From positions 25,212-89,211 of the forward strand of contig NZ_JADILJ010000011.1 in the NCBI RefSeq assembly GCF_017355185.1: DNA of 64,000 nt, given 5' to 3'. The notes under the pieces are model-generated. The model saw nothing but the letters and a program-made list of their open reading frames with translations, did not search any database and was not told the origin of the DNA. Each line of letters starts with the position of its first letter. The first letter of the stretch is position 1. Below, in pieces: positions 28,400 to 36,048 of this stretch. The translations under genes were made by a program, and so were the position numbers. The stretch comes from Rathayibacter sp. SD072 (lineage in GTDB: Bacteria; Actinomycetota; Actinomycetes; Actinomycetales; Microbacteriaceae).

Positions 28400-28490
28400 C
28401 CCCGTGAGGAGCGCGAGCGGATCCTGATGCGCAGCGGCGCCGAGCAGGGACCGACCGGCGGATCGGGATCCCGGCCGGGCCCGACCCGCG

Positions 28491-29225
28491 TCAGTCGTCG
28501 AGCCGCGCCCGCACCCGCGGATCCGGGGAGAACCGGCCGCGCGGGATCCGCGAGCGCACCAGCATGCCGACTCCGATCAGCGTCGCCGCGGCGCCGAGCA
28601 CGATGCCGCTCACCGCGTCGATCCGGCCCTGCGACTCGGCGTTCACGAGGCTGAGCAGCGCCGTCTGCGCGAGCACGAGCAGCACGAGGGCCGCCGCGAT
28701 GTTGGCCAGGCGCGCCGCCTCGAGCAGGAGCGCCCGCTGCCGCCGGGCGGTGATCGTGCCGACGATCGCGAAGACCAGCTCGGTCAGGGCGATGACGGCG
28801 AGGGCGAGCGCGATCGGCTGCGGGAACGCCGCCTCCGGGGAGTCGTCGACGAACTCCCAGGCCGACGCCGCCGTGTAGAGGAGTGCCGTCCCGGCGATCA
28901 GGCGCCCGATCACGCGGTAGAGCCGGCGCTGCACGGGGAAGTCGGCGCGCACGCCGATCGCGCGCTTGGAGTGGTGCGCGCGAAAGACGAGCACGCGCGA
29001 CACGGCGACGGCCGCGGTGACGAGCACGTTCGCGAAGAGGAAGACCGACGGCGAGGCGGCCGTCAGGGCGATCTTGCCGAGCACGACGAGGACGCTGACG
29101 GGCACGCCGAGTCCGACGAGCAGCACTCCGCGCTCGTAGGTGTCGGCGAGGGTCCCGCGGAGCCGGTCGGCCGGGCTCGGCACGACGATCGCCGTCGTCT
29201 CGGGCAGCACCTCGGGCCCCGTCAT
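28491..29225 (-). CDS. Multi-span membrane protein of unknown function
   Basis: 244 residues with about six or seven hydrophobic helices (GVLLVGLGVPVSVLVVLG, VFLFANVLVTAAVAV, ALALAVIALTELVFAIVG, AAALVLLVLAQTALL, GIVLGAAATLIGVGML). ATG 29225 has an excellent RBS (GGGGGAGGAG) and was preferred to an upstream start at 29354. I recognise no family. It stands alone on the minus strand, convergent with the esterase gene. Confidence 0.7.
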   Translation of the reverse strand: MTGPEVLPETTAIVVPSPADRLRGTLADTYERGVLLVGLGVPVSVLVVLGKIALTAASPSVFLFANVLVTAAVAVSRVLVFRAHHSKRAIGVRADFPVQRRLYRVIGRLIAGTALLYTAASAWEFVDDSPEAAFPQPIALALAVIALTELVFAIVGTITARRQRALLLEAARLANIAAALVLLVLAQTALLSLVNAESQGRIDAVSGIVLGAAATLIGVGMLVRSRIPRGRFSPDPRVRARLDD

Positions 29226-29361
29226 GCCGCTCCTCCCCCGCCCGCGCGCGCAGGACACCCCATTCTCCGCCCTCGTCGGCGCGTTCCGGCCCTCGGAGCG
29301 GCGCAACGGAGCCGCGCGTCGGCGCCGCGATCCGCCACGAACAGTCGTCCGCACCCCCGGG

Positions 29362-29474
29362 ACCCCGCCGTTCGCGACGGACCGACGCCTCCGCGCCCCG
29401 ACCGAGCGGCAGAGGCCGCGATCCGTCGCAGACGGTCCCCGGCGCCCCCGGAACCCCGCCGTTCGCGACGGATC
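29362..29474. repeat. Direct and inverted repeats in the 286-bp gap at 29226-29511
   Basis: ACCCCGCCGTTCGCGACGGA occurs at 29362-29381 and again at 29453-29472, 91 bp apart. GATCCGTCGC (29420-29429) is an inverted partner of GCGACGGATC (29465-29474). The gap contains no ORF I can support. The repeats may form the transcription end of the GntR gene or be an extragenic repeat family. Confidence 0.6.
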
Positions 29475-29511
29475 GTCGCGACGACCGGCGCCGCGAACGC
29501 CCGCCCGGCGC

Positions 29512-30225
29512 TCAGCGCACCGAGTCCCGGCGCGAGCGCTCGCGCACCCGCTCGATGTGCGAGCGCATCGCCGCGGCAGCCGCCTCGGGCCCCTCGGCGA
29601 ACGCGGCGACGATCGCGCGGTGCTCGATCACCGCGTCGTCGGCGTCGCTCACCCCGGTCTGCACCGTCTGGCGCATGCGGTGCACGCGGGTCGAGATGGC
29701 CTCGGACATGTCGATGAGGAACGGGTTGTGCGTGCCCTCGAAGATGAGGTGGTGGAAGTTCCAGTCCACCTCGAAGTACTCGCGCAGCAGGTCGACGGGC
29801 AGGTCCCCGGTCGACGACGCGGCCCGCACCACCGCCGTCATCGCCTCGTGCTCGGCGAGCGCCGCCTCGAGGCGCGGGACGAGTGCGGCCTCGTGCGCCG
29901 AGGCGAGTGCCGCGGCTCCGCTCTCGAGCACCACCCGGGCGTCGAAGAGCGCGTCGAGCTGGTCGTCGGCGAGCGGAGGAGCGACGCGGTAGCCCTTGTT
30001 GGCCACCCGGGTCACCAGGCCGGTCCGCTCGAGCTGCACGAGCGCCTCGCGCACGGGAGTCGGCGAGACGCCGAGCTCGCGGGCGACCGCGTCGATCGAG
30101 AGCCGCATGCCGGGCTCGATGCCGGGACCGAGCAGGACGTCGAGGACGCGGTCGTAGACGTGGTCGCGCAGTCCCCGCCGCTCGATCGACTCCGAGCCGG
30201 TGAGTCGGAACACGGGGTCGGTCAT
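29512..30225 (-). CDS. GntR-family (FCD/FadR type) regulator
   Basis: 237 residues. N-terminal winged helix (LRDHVYDRVLDVLL, then ELGVSPTPVREALVQLERTGLV, NKGYRVAP) plus a C-terminal all-helical FCD sensor domain with the usual metal/ligand histidine positions (DWNFHHLIFEGTHNPFL, EHRAIVAAF, RSHIERVRER). FCD regulators sense sugar acids or other carboxylates. ATG 30225 was chosen because the HTH follows directly; an upstream in-frame ATG at 30291 cannot be excluded. It lies 88 bp downstream of the RpiB-like gene and probably represses both its own operon and the 7.9-kb operon through TCCTATAGGA sites. Confidence 0.85.
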   Translation of the reverse strand: MTDPVFRLTGSESIERRGLRDHVYDRVLDVLLGPGIEPGMRLSIDAVARELGVSPTPVREALVQLERTGLVTRVANKGYRVAPPLADDQLDALFDARVVLESGAAALASAHEAALVPRLEAALAEHEAMTAVVRAASSTGDLPVDLLREYFEVDWNFHHLIFEGTHNPFLIDMSEAISTRVHRMRQTVQTGVSDADDAVIEHRAIVAAFAEGPEAAAAAMRSHIERVRERSRRDSVR

Positions 30226-30313
30226 GAGGCCTCGCGGGGTGAGTGCTGCAGGAGGGGCGACGGCTGCCGGGCCCGGGAGAAGCTTACGCATCCACGGCCC
30301 GGCAGCCGCCCGA

Positions 30314-30790
30314 TCACTCCCCGCCGGACGTCCCGCGCTCGTACTCGCGGATCTCGTCGACCTTCGCCGCCGAGGCGCTCGAGGTGTCGAAGACGTAGCC
30401 CAGCCACTCCTTCACGTTCCGGCGCGCGAGCTCCAGGCCCACGACGCGCTGGCCCATGCAGAGCACCTGCGCGTCGTTCGAGAGCACGCTGCGCTCCACG
30501 GAGTAGGAGTCGTGGGCTGTCACCGCGCGGATGCCCGGCACCTTGTTCGCGGCGATCGCGACTCCGAGGCCCGTGCCGCAGATCAGCAGGGCGCGGTCGG
30601 CGTCGCCGCGCGCCACGATCTCGGCGGCGGTGGTCGCGACGGTGGGGTACGCCGTGTGCCCGTCGGCGTCCACTCCCACGTCGACCACCGAGACGACGCG
30701 GTCGTCGGCCTCGAGGTCGCGCTTCAGGGCCTCCTTGTAGTCGTAACCGGCGTCGTCCGAGCCGATCACGAGTCTCCAGGTGGTGCTCAC
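30314..30790 (-). CDS. RpiB/LacAB-family sugar-phosphate isomerase
   Basis: 158 residues, RpiB fold: [12 protein letters not shown] at the N-terminus, Cys71 in [16 protein letters not shown] (catalytic base in RpiB), and H93 in [11 protein letters not shown]. The usual GSDHAG is GSDDAG here. In an operon with a DhaK/DhaL kinase it is more likely to isomerise a tetrulose phosphate (for example D-erythrulose 4-phosphate to D-erythrose 4-phosphate) than ribose 5-phosphate. GTG 30790 overlaps the kinase stop by 4 bp. Confidence 0.8.
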   Translation of the reverse strand: MSTTWRLVIGSDDAGYDYKEALKRDLEADDRVVSVVDVGVDADGHTAYPTVATTAAEIVARGDADRALLICGTGLGVAIAANKVPGIRAVTAHDSYSVERSVLSNDAQVLCMGQRVVGLELARRNVKEWLGYVFDTSSASAAKVDEIREYERGTSGGE

Positions 30791-32535
30791 GGGGTCTCCT
30801 CCTCCATCGGGGTGGCGAGCCGTCGTCCGACGGTCTCGACGATCAGGGCCAGCGACACCGCTCCGGGGTCGGGGGTGCCGAGGGACTTGCTGCCGTGCGA
30901 GCGCGCGCGGCCGAGGCCGGGCATCAGCTCGCTCGTCGCATCGGCCGCGGTGCGCGCGGCGACGGCCGCGGCCGCCCAGGCCTCACGGAGCGGCGAGCCG
31001 GCCGCGACCCGCTCGGCGAGCGTCTCGGCGAACGGCACGAGCGCGTCGACCATGGTCTTGTCGCCGGGCGCCGCCTTGCCGTAGGCGCGCACGGCGTCGG
31101 AGGCGGCGGTCGCGCCCGCGCTCACCTCGGCAGCGCTGACGGGCCGGTCGTCGCCCAGCGCGTCGCCGAGGCTGCGCAGGATCACGCCCCAGAGCGCTCC
31201 GGAGGTGCCTCCCGCACGGTCCGACCAGGCGTCGCCGGCGCGCGTGAGCAGCGAGCCGGCTCCGGCGCCCCGAGCCAGCACGGACCCGGCCTCCTCGGCC
31301 GCCGCGCGGGCTCCGCGCTGCATGCCGATGCCGTGGTCGCCGTCGCCCGCGATCGAGTCGAGGCGCCCGAGCTCGCCGGCGTTCTCGTCGATGACCGTGC
31401 GGATCGCGCCGAGCGCGTCGGCCGCACGGGCCGCCGCCTCGCGCGACTCATCGCTCGCCTCGCCGAGCGCGGCCTCGGCGACGTCCTCGTCCGAGGCCGT
31501 GACGGCGGTCAGCGAGCCGGAGTCGACCGCGCCCGTGCGGTAGGCGGGAGTGTCGGCCGGAGCCGACCACAGGGTCTCGAGCTCGTCGTCGATCCAGAGC
31601 AGCGTCAGCGAGACGCCGGCCATGTCGAAGCTCGTGCAGAACTCGCCCACCTGCGGATCGACGAGGACCGCCCCGCGCGCCTCGAGCAGATCGGCGACGG
31701 TGCTGAACACGACGAACAGCTCCTCGCTCTTCACCGAGCCCAGGCCGTTGAGGATCGGCACGACGCGGGCGCCCTCGACGGCGACCCCCTCCGGGATCTC
31801 GGCGTCGTCGAGCAGGTGCGTGACGAGCAGCTCGGCGAGCCCGGCCGCGCTGGGCACGTCGACCTCGTCGATCCCGGGCTCGCCGTGGATGCCGAGGCCG
31901 ACGGCCATCCGCCCCTCGGGCACCGAGAACAGCGGCTCGTCGGCGCCCGGCAGCGTGCAGCCGCTGAAGGCGACACCCAGCGAGCGGGTGCGCGCGTTCG
32001 CGGCGGCGGCGACCCGCTCGACGCCGTCGAGGTCGTAGCCCGCGGCGGCCGCTGCTCCGGCGACCTTGAAGACGGTGAGGTCGCCGGCGATGCCCCGGCG
32101 TCGGTGCGCCTCGGCGGGAGGGGCGCTGAACACGTCGTCCGTGACCGTGATGGTCCGGCAGTCGATGCCGTCGGCGCGCACCGCGTCCTGCGCCGCAGTG
32201 AAGTGCAGCACGTCGCCCGCGTAGTTGCCGTAGCTGAGCAGCACCCCGCGGCCCTGCTCGCTGGCGCGGATGACCGACTCGACCTGGTGCGCGGAGGGCG
32301 AGGCGAACAGGTTGCCCATCGCCGCTCCGTGCGCGAGACCGGGCCCCACCAGCCCGGCGAAGGCCGGGTAGTGGCCCGAGCCGCCGCCGATCACCACGGC
32401 GACCTCGGGCTCGGCGGAGCGGGTCGAGCGCGAGACGCCGCCGTGCACCTTCCGCACCCAGCGGCCGTTGGCGCGGACGAAGCCGTCCACCATGTCGTCG
32501 GCGAAATCCGCCGGTTCGTTCCAGAGACGGGTCAT
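30787..32535 (-). CDS. DhaK-DhaL-type ketose kinase (dihydroxyacetone/L-erythrulose kinase family)
   Basis: 582 residues. Residues 1-330 are the DhaK domain with [15 protein letters not shown] and the covalent substrate-binding H217 in [13 protein letters not shown]. Residues about 370-582 are the ATP-binding DhaL domain with [16 protein letters not shown] near 393 and GDKTMVDAL. The fused single-chain ATP-dependent form is the architecture of dihydroxyacetone kinases and of the L-erythrulose kinases of tetritol and apionate catabolism. The companion RpiB-like gene favours a tetrulose. ATG 32535 is 56 bp from a GntR-type operator. Confidence 0.85.
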   Translation of the reverse strand: MTRLWNEPADFADDMVDGFVRANGRWVRKVHGGVSRSTRSAEPEVAVVIGGGSGHYPAFAGLVGPGLAHGAAMGNLFASPSAHQVESVIRASEQGRGVLLSYGNYAGDVLHFTAAQDAVRADGIDCRTITVTDDVFSAPPAEAHRRRGIAGDLTVFKVAGAAAAAGYDLDGVERVAAAANARTRSLGVAFSGCTLPGADEPLFSVPEGRMAVGLGIHGEPGIDEVDVPSAAGLAELLVTHLLDDAEIPEGVAVEGARVVPILNGLGSVKSEELFVVFSTVADLLEARGAVLVDPQVGEFCTSFDMAGVSLTLLWIDDELETLWSAPADTPAYRTGAVDSGSLTAVTASDEDVAEAALGEASDESREAAARAADALGAIRTVIDENAGELGRLDSIAGDGDHGIGMQRGARAAAEEAGSVLARGAGAGSLLTRAGDAWSDRAGGTSGALWGVILRSLGDALGDDRPVSAAEVSAGATAASDAVRAYGKAAPGDKTMVDALVPFAETLAERVAAGSPLREAWAAAAVAARTAADATSELMPGLGRARSHGSKSLGTPDPGAVSLALIVETVGRRLATPMEEETP

Positions 32536-32590
32536 GTGCGCGTCGGCTCCTCATCATCGAGTTCTCCGGCCCGGAGGCCTGACAGACTCG

Positions 32591-32602
32591 ATCCTATAGG
32601 AT
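32591..32602. promoter_or_regulatory. GntR-type operator ATCCTATAGGAT
   Basis: A perfect 12-bp palindrome in the 95-bp gap upstream of the kinase gene, sharing its TCCTATAGGA core with the site at 7896-7907. On the minus strand the TATAGGAT part could also serve as a -10, so binding would block transcription. The GntR regulator encoded in the same operon is the obvious candidate protein. Confidence 0.75.
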
Positions 32603-32630
32603 TTTTCCCCGACGAGACCAGGGCAGTCGG

Positions 32631-34202
32631 CTACTCCCGACCCACCGCCAGCGCCTCCTCCTCGACATCGAGGAACGCGAGCGCGCTGACGACCGCGGGC
32701 TCCTGGTAGCGCCCCTCGGCGCGGGCGCGCAGCACCGCCTCCCGCTCGGCCGCGATCATCACCCGCCGCAACCGGTTGTACGAGTGCGTCAGCGGCTCCG
32801 AGTCCTCGGCGGCCGGAGGGTTCTCGAGCGCGTCCGCGAGGAAGGTGGCGTTGCGCCGCAGCCGGTCGAGCACGCGCTCCTCCACCCCGTCCTGCGGCTC
32901 CGCGTCCAGCCGCGCGAGACCGGCGGTCTGCGCCTCCGCGAGCAGCATCTGCTTCTCGACGTGCTCCTGCATGTCGTTGGGCGGCGGCAGCTTCAGCACC
33001 CGGATCAGGCTCGGCAGCGCGAGACCCTCCACGAGCGTGCCCGCCACCACCACGAACGCGAGGAACTGCAGGAACTCCCGCTGCGGCGTCTCCTCGGGCA
33101 GGAGGAACGCGGCGGCCAGCGTGACCACGCCGCGGATGCCCGCGAACGAGACCCCGATCGCCGTCGGCCAGGTCCACCCGCGCTGCTGCAGCCGCGACGG
33201 ACCGTGCCGGTAGAGCACGGTCGTCATGACCATCCAGAGCACCCGGCTGCCGATCAGCGCCCCGAGCAGGGCCGCGCTGATGCCCACGGTCTGCCAGAGG
33301 CCGATCCCGGAGTCGGCGGTCGCCTCGACGACCGACGCGAGGCTCAGCCCGATGAAGAGGAACACCGCGTTCTCGAGCAGGAACTGGATCGTCCGCCAGT
33401 TCAGCGACTCCGCGATCCGCGCCTGCGCCGACTGGATCACCGGTGCCCGGAAGCCGAGGTACAGCCCGGCCACCACGACCGCGAGCACTCCGGAGCCGTG
33501 CAGCAGCTGCGCGGGGATGAAGGCGAGGTACGGGGTCACGAGCGACAGGCTCGTGTCGAGCACCGAGGACTGCACCTGCTTGCGCACCGCCCCCAGCACC
33601 ACGGCGACGACGATGCCCACTCCCCCGCCCACGACCACCGCGAGCACGAAGTCGAGCGCGACCCCGCCCGGCGTGACCGTGCTCACCAGGGCCAGGATCG
33701 ACGCGTTCAGCGCCACGAGCGCGGTCGCGTCGTTGAGCAGGCTCTCGCCCTCGAGCACCGTGAGCATGCGCCGCGGCAGTCGGAGCCGCCCGGCGATCGC
33801 GGTCACGGCCACCGCGTCGGTCGGAGCGACGATGGCGCCGAACGCGAGGGCCGCCGCGATCGAGATCGCCGGCACCACCGCCCAGGCCACCGATCCGACC
33901 ACGAGCATCGTGAAGACGACGAGGCCGACCGAGAGCAGGAGGATGCTGTCGCCGCGGGCGCGCACGTCGAGCACCGAGGTCCGGATCGCCGCCGCGTAGA
34001 GCAGCGGCGGCAGGATCCCGAACAGCACCACGTCGGGCTCGACGACCACCTCGGGGATCCCGGGCACGAACGAGGCCAGCGCGCCGACCGCGACGAGCGC
34101 GACCGGCGCCGACCAGTTCACCCGGCCCGAGAGGCCGGTGACCAGGACGGTGACGACGACGAACGAGACGATCCAGACGATCGCGACGACCGGTTCCTCC
34201 AC
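32631..34202 (-). CDS. Na+/H+ antiporter (CPA1/NhaP type)
   Basis: 523 residues. About 12 membrane spans fill residues 5-415: FGILPPLLYAAAIRTS, the conserved GAIVAPTDAVAV and EGESLLNDATALVAL (ion-binding Asp residues), and WPTAIGVSFAGIRGVVTLAAAFLLP. A cytoplasmic helical tail of about 110 residues follows. It would exchange Na+ or K+ for protons to control cytoplasmic pH. GTG 34202 follows GGAGAGGG. It has no evident functional link to its neighbours. Confidence 0.85.
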   Translation of the reverse strand: MEEPVVAIVWIVSFVVVTVLVTGLSGRVNWSAPVALVAVGALASFVPGIPEVVVEPDVVLFGILPPLLYAAAIRTSVLDVRARGDSILLLSVGLVVFTMLVVGSVAWAVVPAISIAAALAFGAIVAPTDAVAVTAIAGRLRLPRRMLTVLEGESLLNDATALVALNASILALVSTVTPGGVALDFVLAVVVGGGVGIVVAVVLGAVRKQVQSSVLDTSLSLVTPYLAFIPAQLLHGSGVLAVVVAGLYLGFRAPVIQSAQARIAESLNWRTIQFLLENAVFLFIGLSLASVVEATADSGIGLWQTVGISAALLGALIGSRVLWMVMTTVLYRHGPSRLQQRGWTWPTAIGVSFAGIRGVVTLAAAFLLPEETPQREFLQFLAFVVVAGTLVEGLALPSLIRVLKLPPPNDMQEHVEKQMLLAEAQTAGLARLDAEPQDGVEERVLDRLRRNATFLADALENPPAAEDSEPLTHSYNRLRRVMIAAEREAVLRARAEGRYQEPAVVSALAFLDVEEEALAVGRE

Positions 34203-34290
34203 GGGGCCCTCTCCGCAGGCGCGTGCGGCGCGCCTCCGGGCACCATCATGGCGCTCGCGGCGGCCGCGTGGAGAGGGTCGCCCAGGCGGG

Positions 34291-35283
34291 TCAGCGGCGG
34301 GAGTCGTGCACGTCGCGCGCCTTCATCACCCGGGCCGAGTCGACGGGGTTCATGCCGAGCACGATCTTGCCGCGGGAGTGCCGCTTCTCGAGGTCGTCGA
34401 ACGCGTCCTGCACGAGGCCGTACGGGTAGAAGCCCGACACGAGCACGCGCAGCTTCTGCGCGGCGACGAGTCCGACCAGCTCGCCGAGGATCTCGGTGTC
34501 CTGGGCCGCCGTCTCGGCATCGGGCCAGACCGCTCGGAGCTCGATCTCCTTGCGGTCGTCGCTCGAGTGGTACCGGCCGCCCTCGATGCCCAGCGACGCG
34601 GCGAGCTCGTCGTTGCCGCCGAAGTTGTCCAGGAACGCCGTGACGCCGCCCGGAGCGACCTCGCGGATGCGATCGGCGATGCCGTCGCCGTAGACGATCG
34701 GCTTCACTCCGATCTGGCGGAGGTAGTCGAAGTTGCGCTCGCCGCAGGTGCCGATGACCGTCGCCCCGCGCAGCTTCGCGAGCTGGATCTCGAGACTGCC
34801 GACCCCGCCCGCCGCGGCCGAGACGACCACCGTGTCGCCCGCTGCGACGTGCACCGCCTCGAGCGCGCGCCAGGCGGTCACTCCGGCGAGGAACAGCGCG
34901 CCGCCGACCTCCCAGCTGACCGAGGCGGGCTTGGGCACGAGGTTCTCCCGCGGCACGACCACGTGCGTGGCGTGCGAGCCGACGAGGGCGTGGCCGACCA
35001 CGTCGCTCTTGAGCTTGAGGTCCGTGACCCCCTCGCCGAGACCGACGACGACGCCGGCCAGATCGGTGCCCTGGCGCATGGGGAAGACGGCGGAGTGATC
35101 GGAGTCGAAGCGCCCCTCGCGGATGAACGCCTCCATGTGGTTCACGCCGGCCGAGAGCACCTCGACGAGCACCTCGCCCCTCCCCGGGACGGGCCGGGGG
35201 ACCTCGGCCACCTCGAGCACCTCGACCCCGCCGAAGCGGGAGTACTGGACCACACGGGCGGAGTCGGAGCGCAGACGGTTCAT
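34291..35283 (-). CDS. Zinc-independent quinone oxidoreductase-like MDR enzyme
   Basis: 330 residues of the medium-chain dehydrogenase/reductase superfamily: GRGEVLVEVLSAGVNHMEAF, QGTDLAGVVVGLG, FLAGVTAWRAL, VVVSAAAGGVGSLEIQLAKLRGATVIGT (NADPH-binding AxxGxxG). No zinc-ligand cysteine motif is present, which matches quinone oxidoreductases (QOR type). It probably reduces quinones or other reactive electrophiles. ATG 35283 has GAGGAGGAACAGG upstream and replaces an upstream in-frame start. It is divergent from an OhrR-like regulator with a palindrome between them. Confidence 0.85.
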   Translation of the reverse strand: MNRLRSDSARVVQYSRFGGVEVLEVAEVPRPVPGRGEVLVEVLSAGVNHMEAFIREGRFDSDHSAVFPMRQGTDLAGVVVGLGEGVTDLKLKSDVVGHALVGSHATHVVVPRENLVPKPASVSWEVGGALFLAGVTAWRALEAVHVAAGDTVVVSAAAGGVGSLEIQLAKLRGATVIGTCGERNFDYLRQIGVKPIVYGDGIADRIREVAPGGVTAFLDNFGGNDELAASLGIEGGRYHSSDDRKEIELRAVWPDAETAAQDTEILGELVGLVAAQKLRVLVSGFYPYGLVQDAFDDLEKRHSRGKIVLGMNPVDSARVMKARDVHDSRR

Positions 35284-35396
35284 GGGCTCATCCTGTTCCT
35301 CCTCGGACGAGAACCGGTGACCCCCGAACGGGGACGTGCGCCTCGCGGACAGCCGATCGGCCGGCAGTGGAGGCGGACCGGCTGCAGATCGTGAGG

Positions 35397-35413
35397 GCAC
35401 GAATGATTCGTGC
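35397..35413. promoter_or_regulatory. MarR-type operator between divergent genes
   Basis: GCACGAATGATTCGTGC is a perfect 17-bp palindrome (8-bp arms, one central base) in the 154-bp divergent gap, 25 bp upstream of the regulator's start. It is the expected size and position for a MarR/OhrR dimer site controlling both genes. Confidence 0.7.
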
Positions 35414-35437
35414 TGCGACGAGTGGCAGGATGAACGG

Positions 35438-35893
35438 GTGGAACCGGACCCGCTCGCCCTGCAGAACCAGGTGTGCTTCTCGCTCGCCGTCGCTGCACGC
35501 ACCGTGATCGGCCTCTACCGCCCGGTGCTGGAGCCGATGGGCCTGACGCATCCGCAGTACCTCGTGATGCTCGCCCTCTGGGAGTCCAGCCCGCGCTCGC
35601 TCGGCGACCTCGGCGAGGCGCTGCACCTCGAGCCCGCGACCCTCAGTCCGCTCGTCAAGCGCCTCGAGACGAGCGGCCACGTCACGCGCACCCGCAGCAG
35701 CGAGGACGAGCGCCGCCTCGACGTCGCGCTCACCCCCTCAGGAGCCGCCCTCCGCGAGCAGGCCCTGCAGGTGCCGCCGCAGATCGTCGAGCGCCTGGAC
35801 CTCCCGCTCGAGGACCTCGTCGCGATCCGCGACAGCCTGACCCACCTCATCGGCGCCGCGTCCCGCACGCCGGCCGCCCGGCTGATCGAGTAG
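35438..35893 (+). CDS. MarR-family regulator, OhrR-like
   Basis: 151 residues. The N-terminus LQNQVCFSLAVAARTVIGLYRP matches OhrR, in which this Cys senses organic peroxides. The winged helix follows (SPRSLGDLGEALHLEPATLSPLVKRLETSGHVTRTRSSEDERRL). GTG 35438 is preceded by AGGA at 7 nt. It probably represses itself and the divergent quinone oxidoreductase until oxidised. The last three codons and the stop (LIE*) lie inside a dispersed repeat (35881-35918), so the C-terminus has been set by that repeat. Confidence 0.85.
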   Translation: MEPDPLALQNQVCFSLAVAARTVIGLYRPVLEPMGLTHPQYLVMLALWESSPRSLGDLGEALHLEPATLSPLVKRLETSGHVTRTRSSEDERRLDVALTPSGAALREQALQVPPQIVERLDLPLEDLVAIRDSLTHLIGAASRTPAARLIE

Positions 35894-35918
35894 CCCACCC
35901 AGCGGGCGTATCGAGATC
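35881..35918 (+). repeat. Dispersed TGATCGAGTAG...TATCGAG repeat, copy 1
   Basis: GCTGATCGAGTAGCCC, an 8-bp variable middle, then GGGCGTATCGAGATC. Three related copies lie at 45976-46120. It has the look of an extragenic REP-like element. Here it supplies the stop codon of the MarR gene. Confidence 0.7.
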
Positions 35919-35977
35919 CCCGCCTCCCGAAACCCGGTCTCGAGAGGCGGCCCCGGTCCCCGGGAGGGAACCGTCGA

Positions 35978-36034
35978 ACGGCCGAGGGCCGAGTGGGCGT
36001 GCACACGGCACGGCCACTCGGCCCTCGGCCGTTC
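35978..36034. terminator. Long perfect hairpin between convergent genes
   Basis: A 21-bp perfect inverted repeat (35978-35998 with 36014-36034, beginning GAACGGCCGAGGGCC) with a 15-nt loop lies 14 bp past the protease stop and 84 bp past the MarR stop. Bidirectional terminator. Confidence 0.85.
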
Positions 36035-36048
36035 TCAGAAGTACTGGC

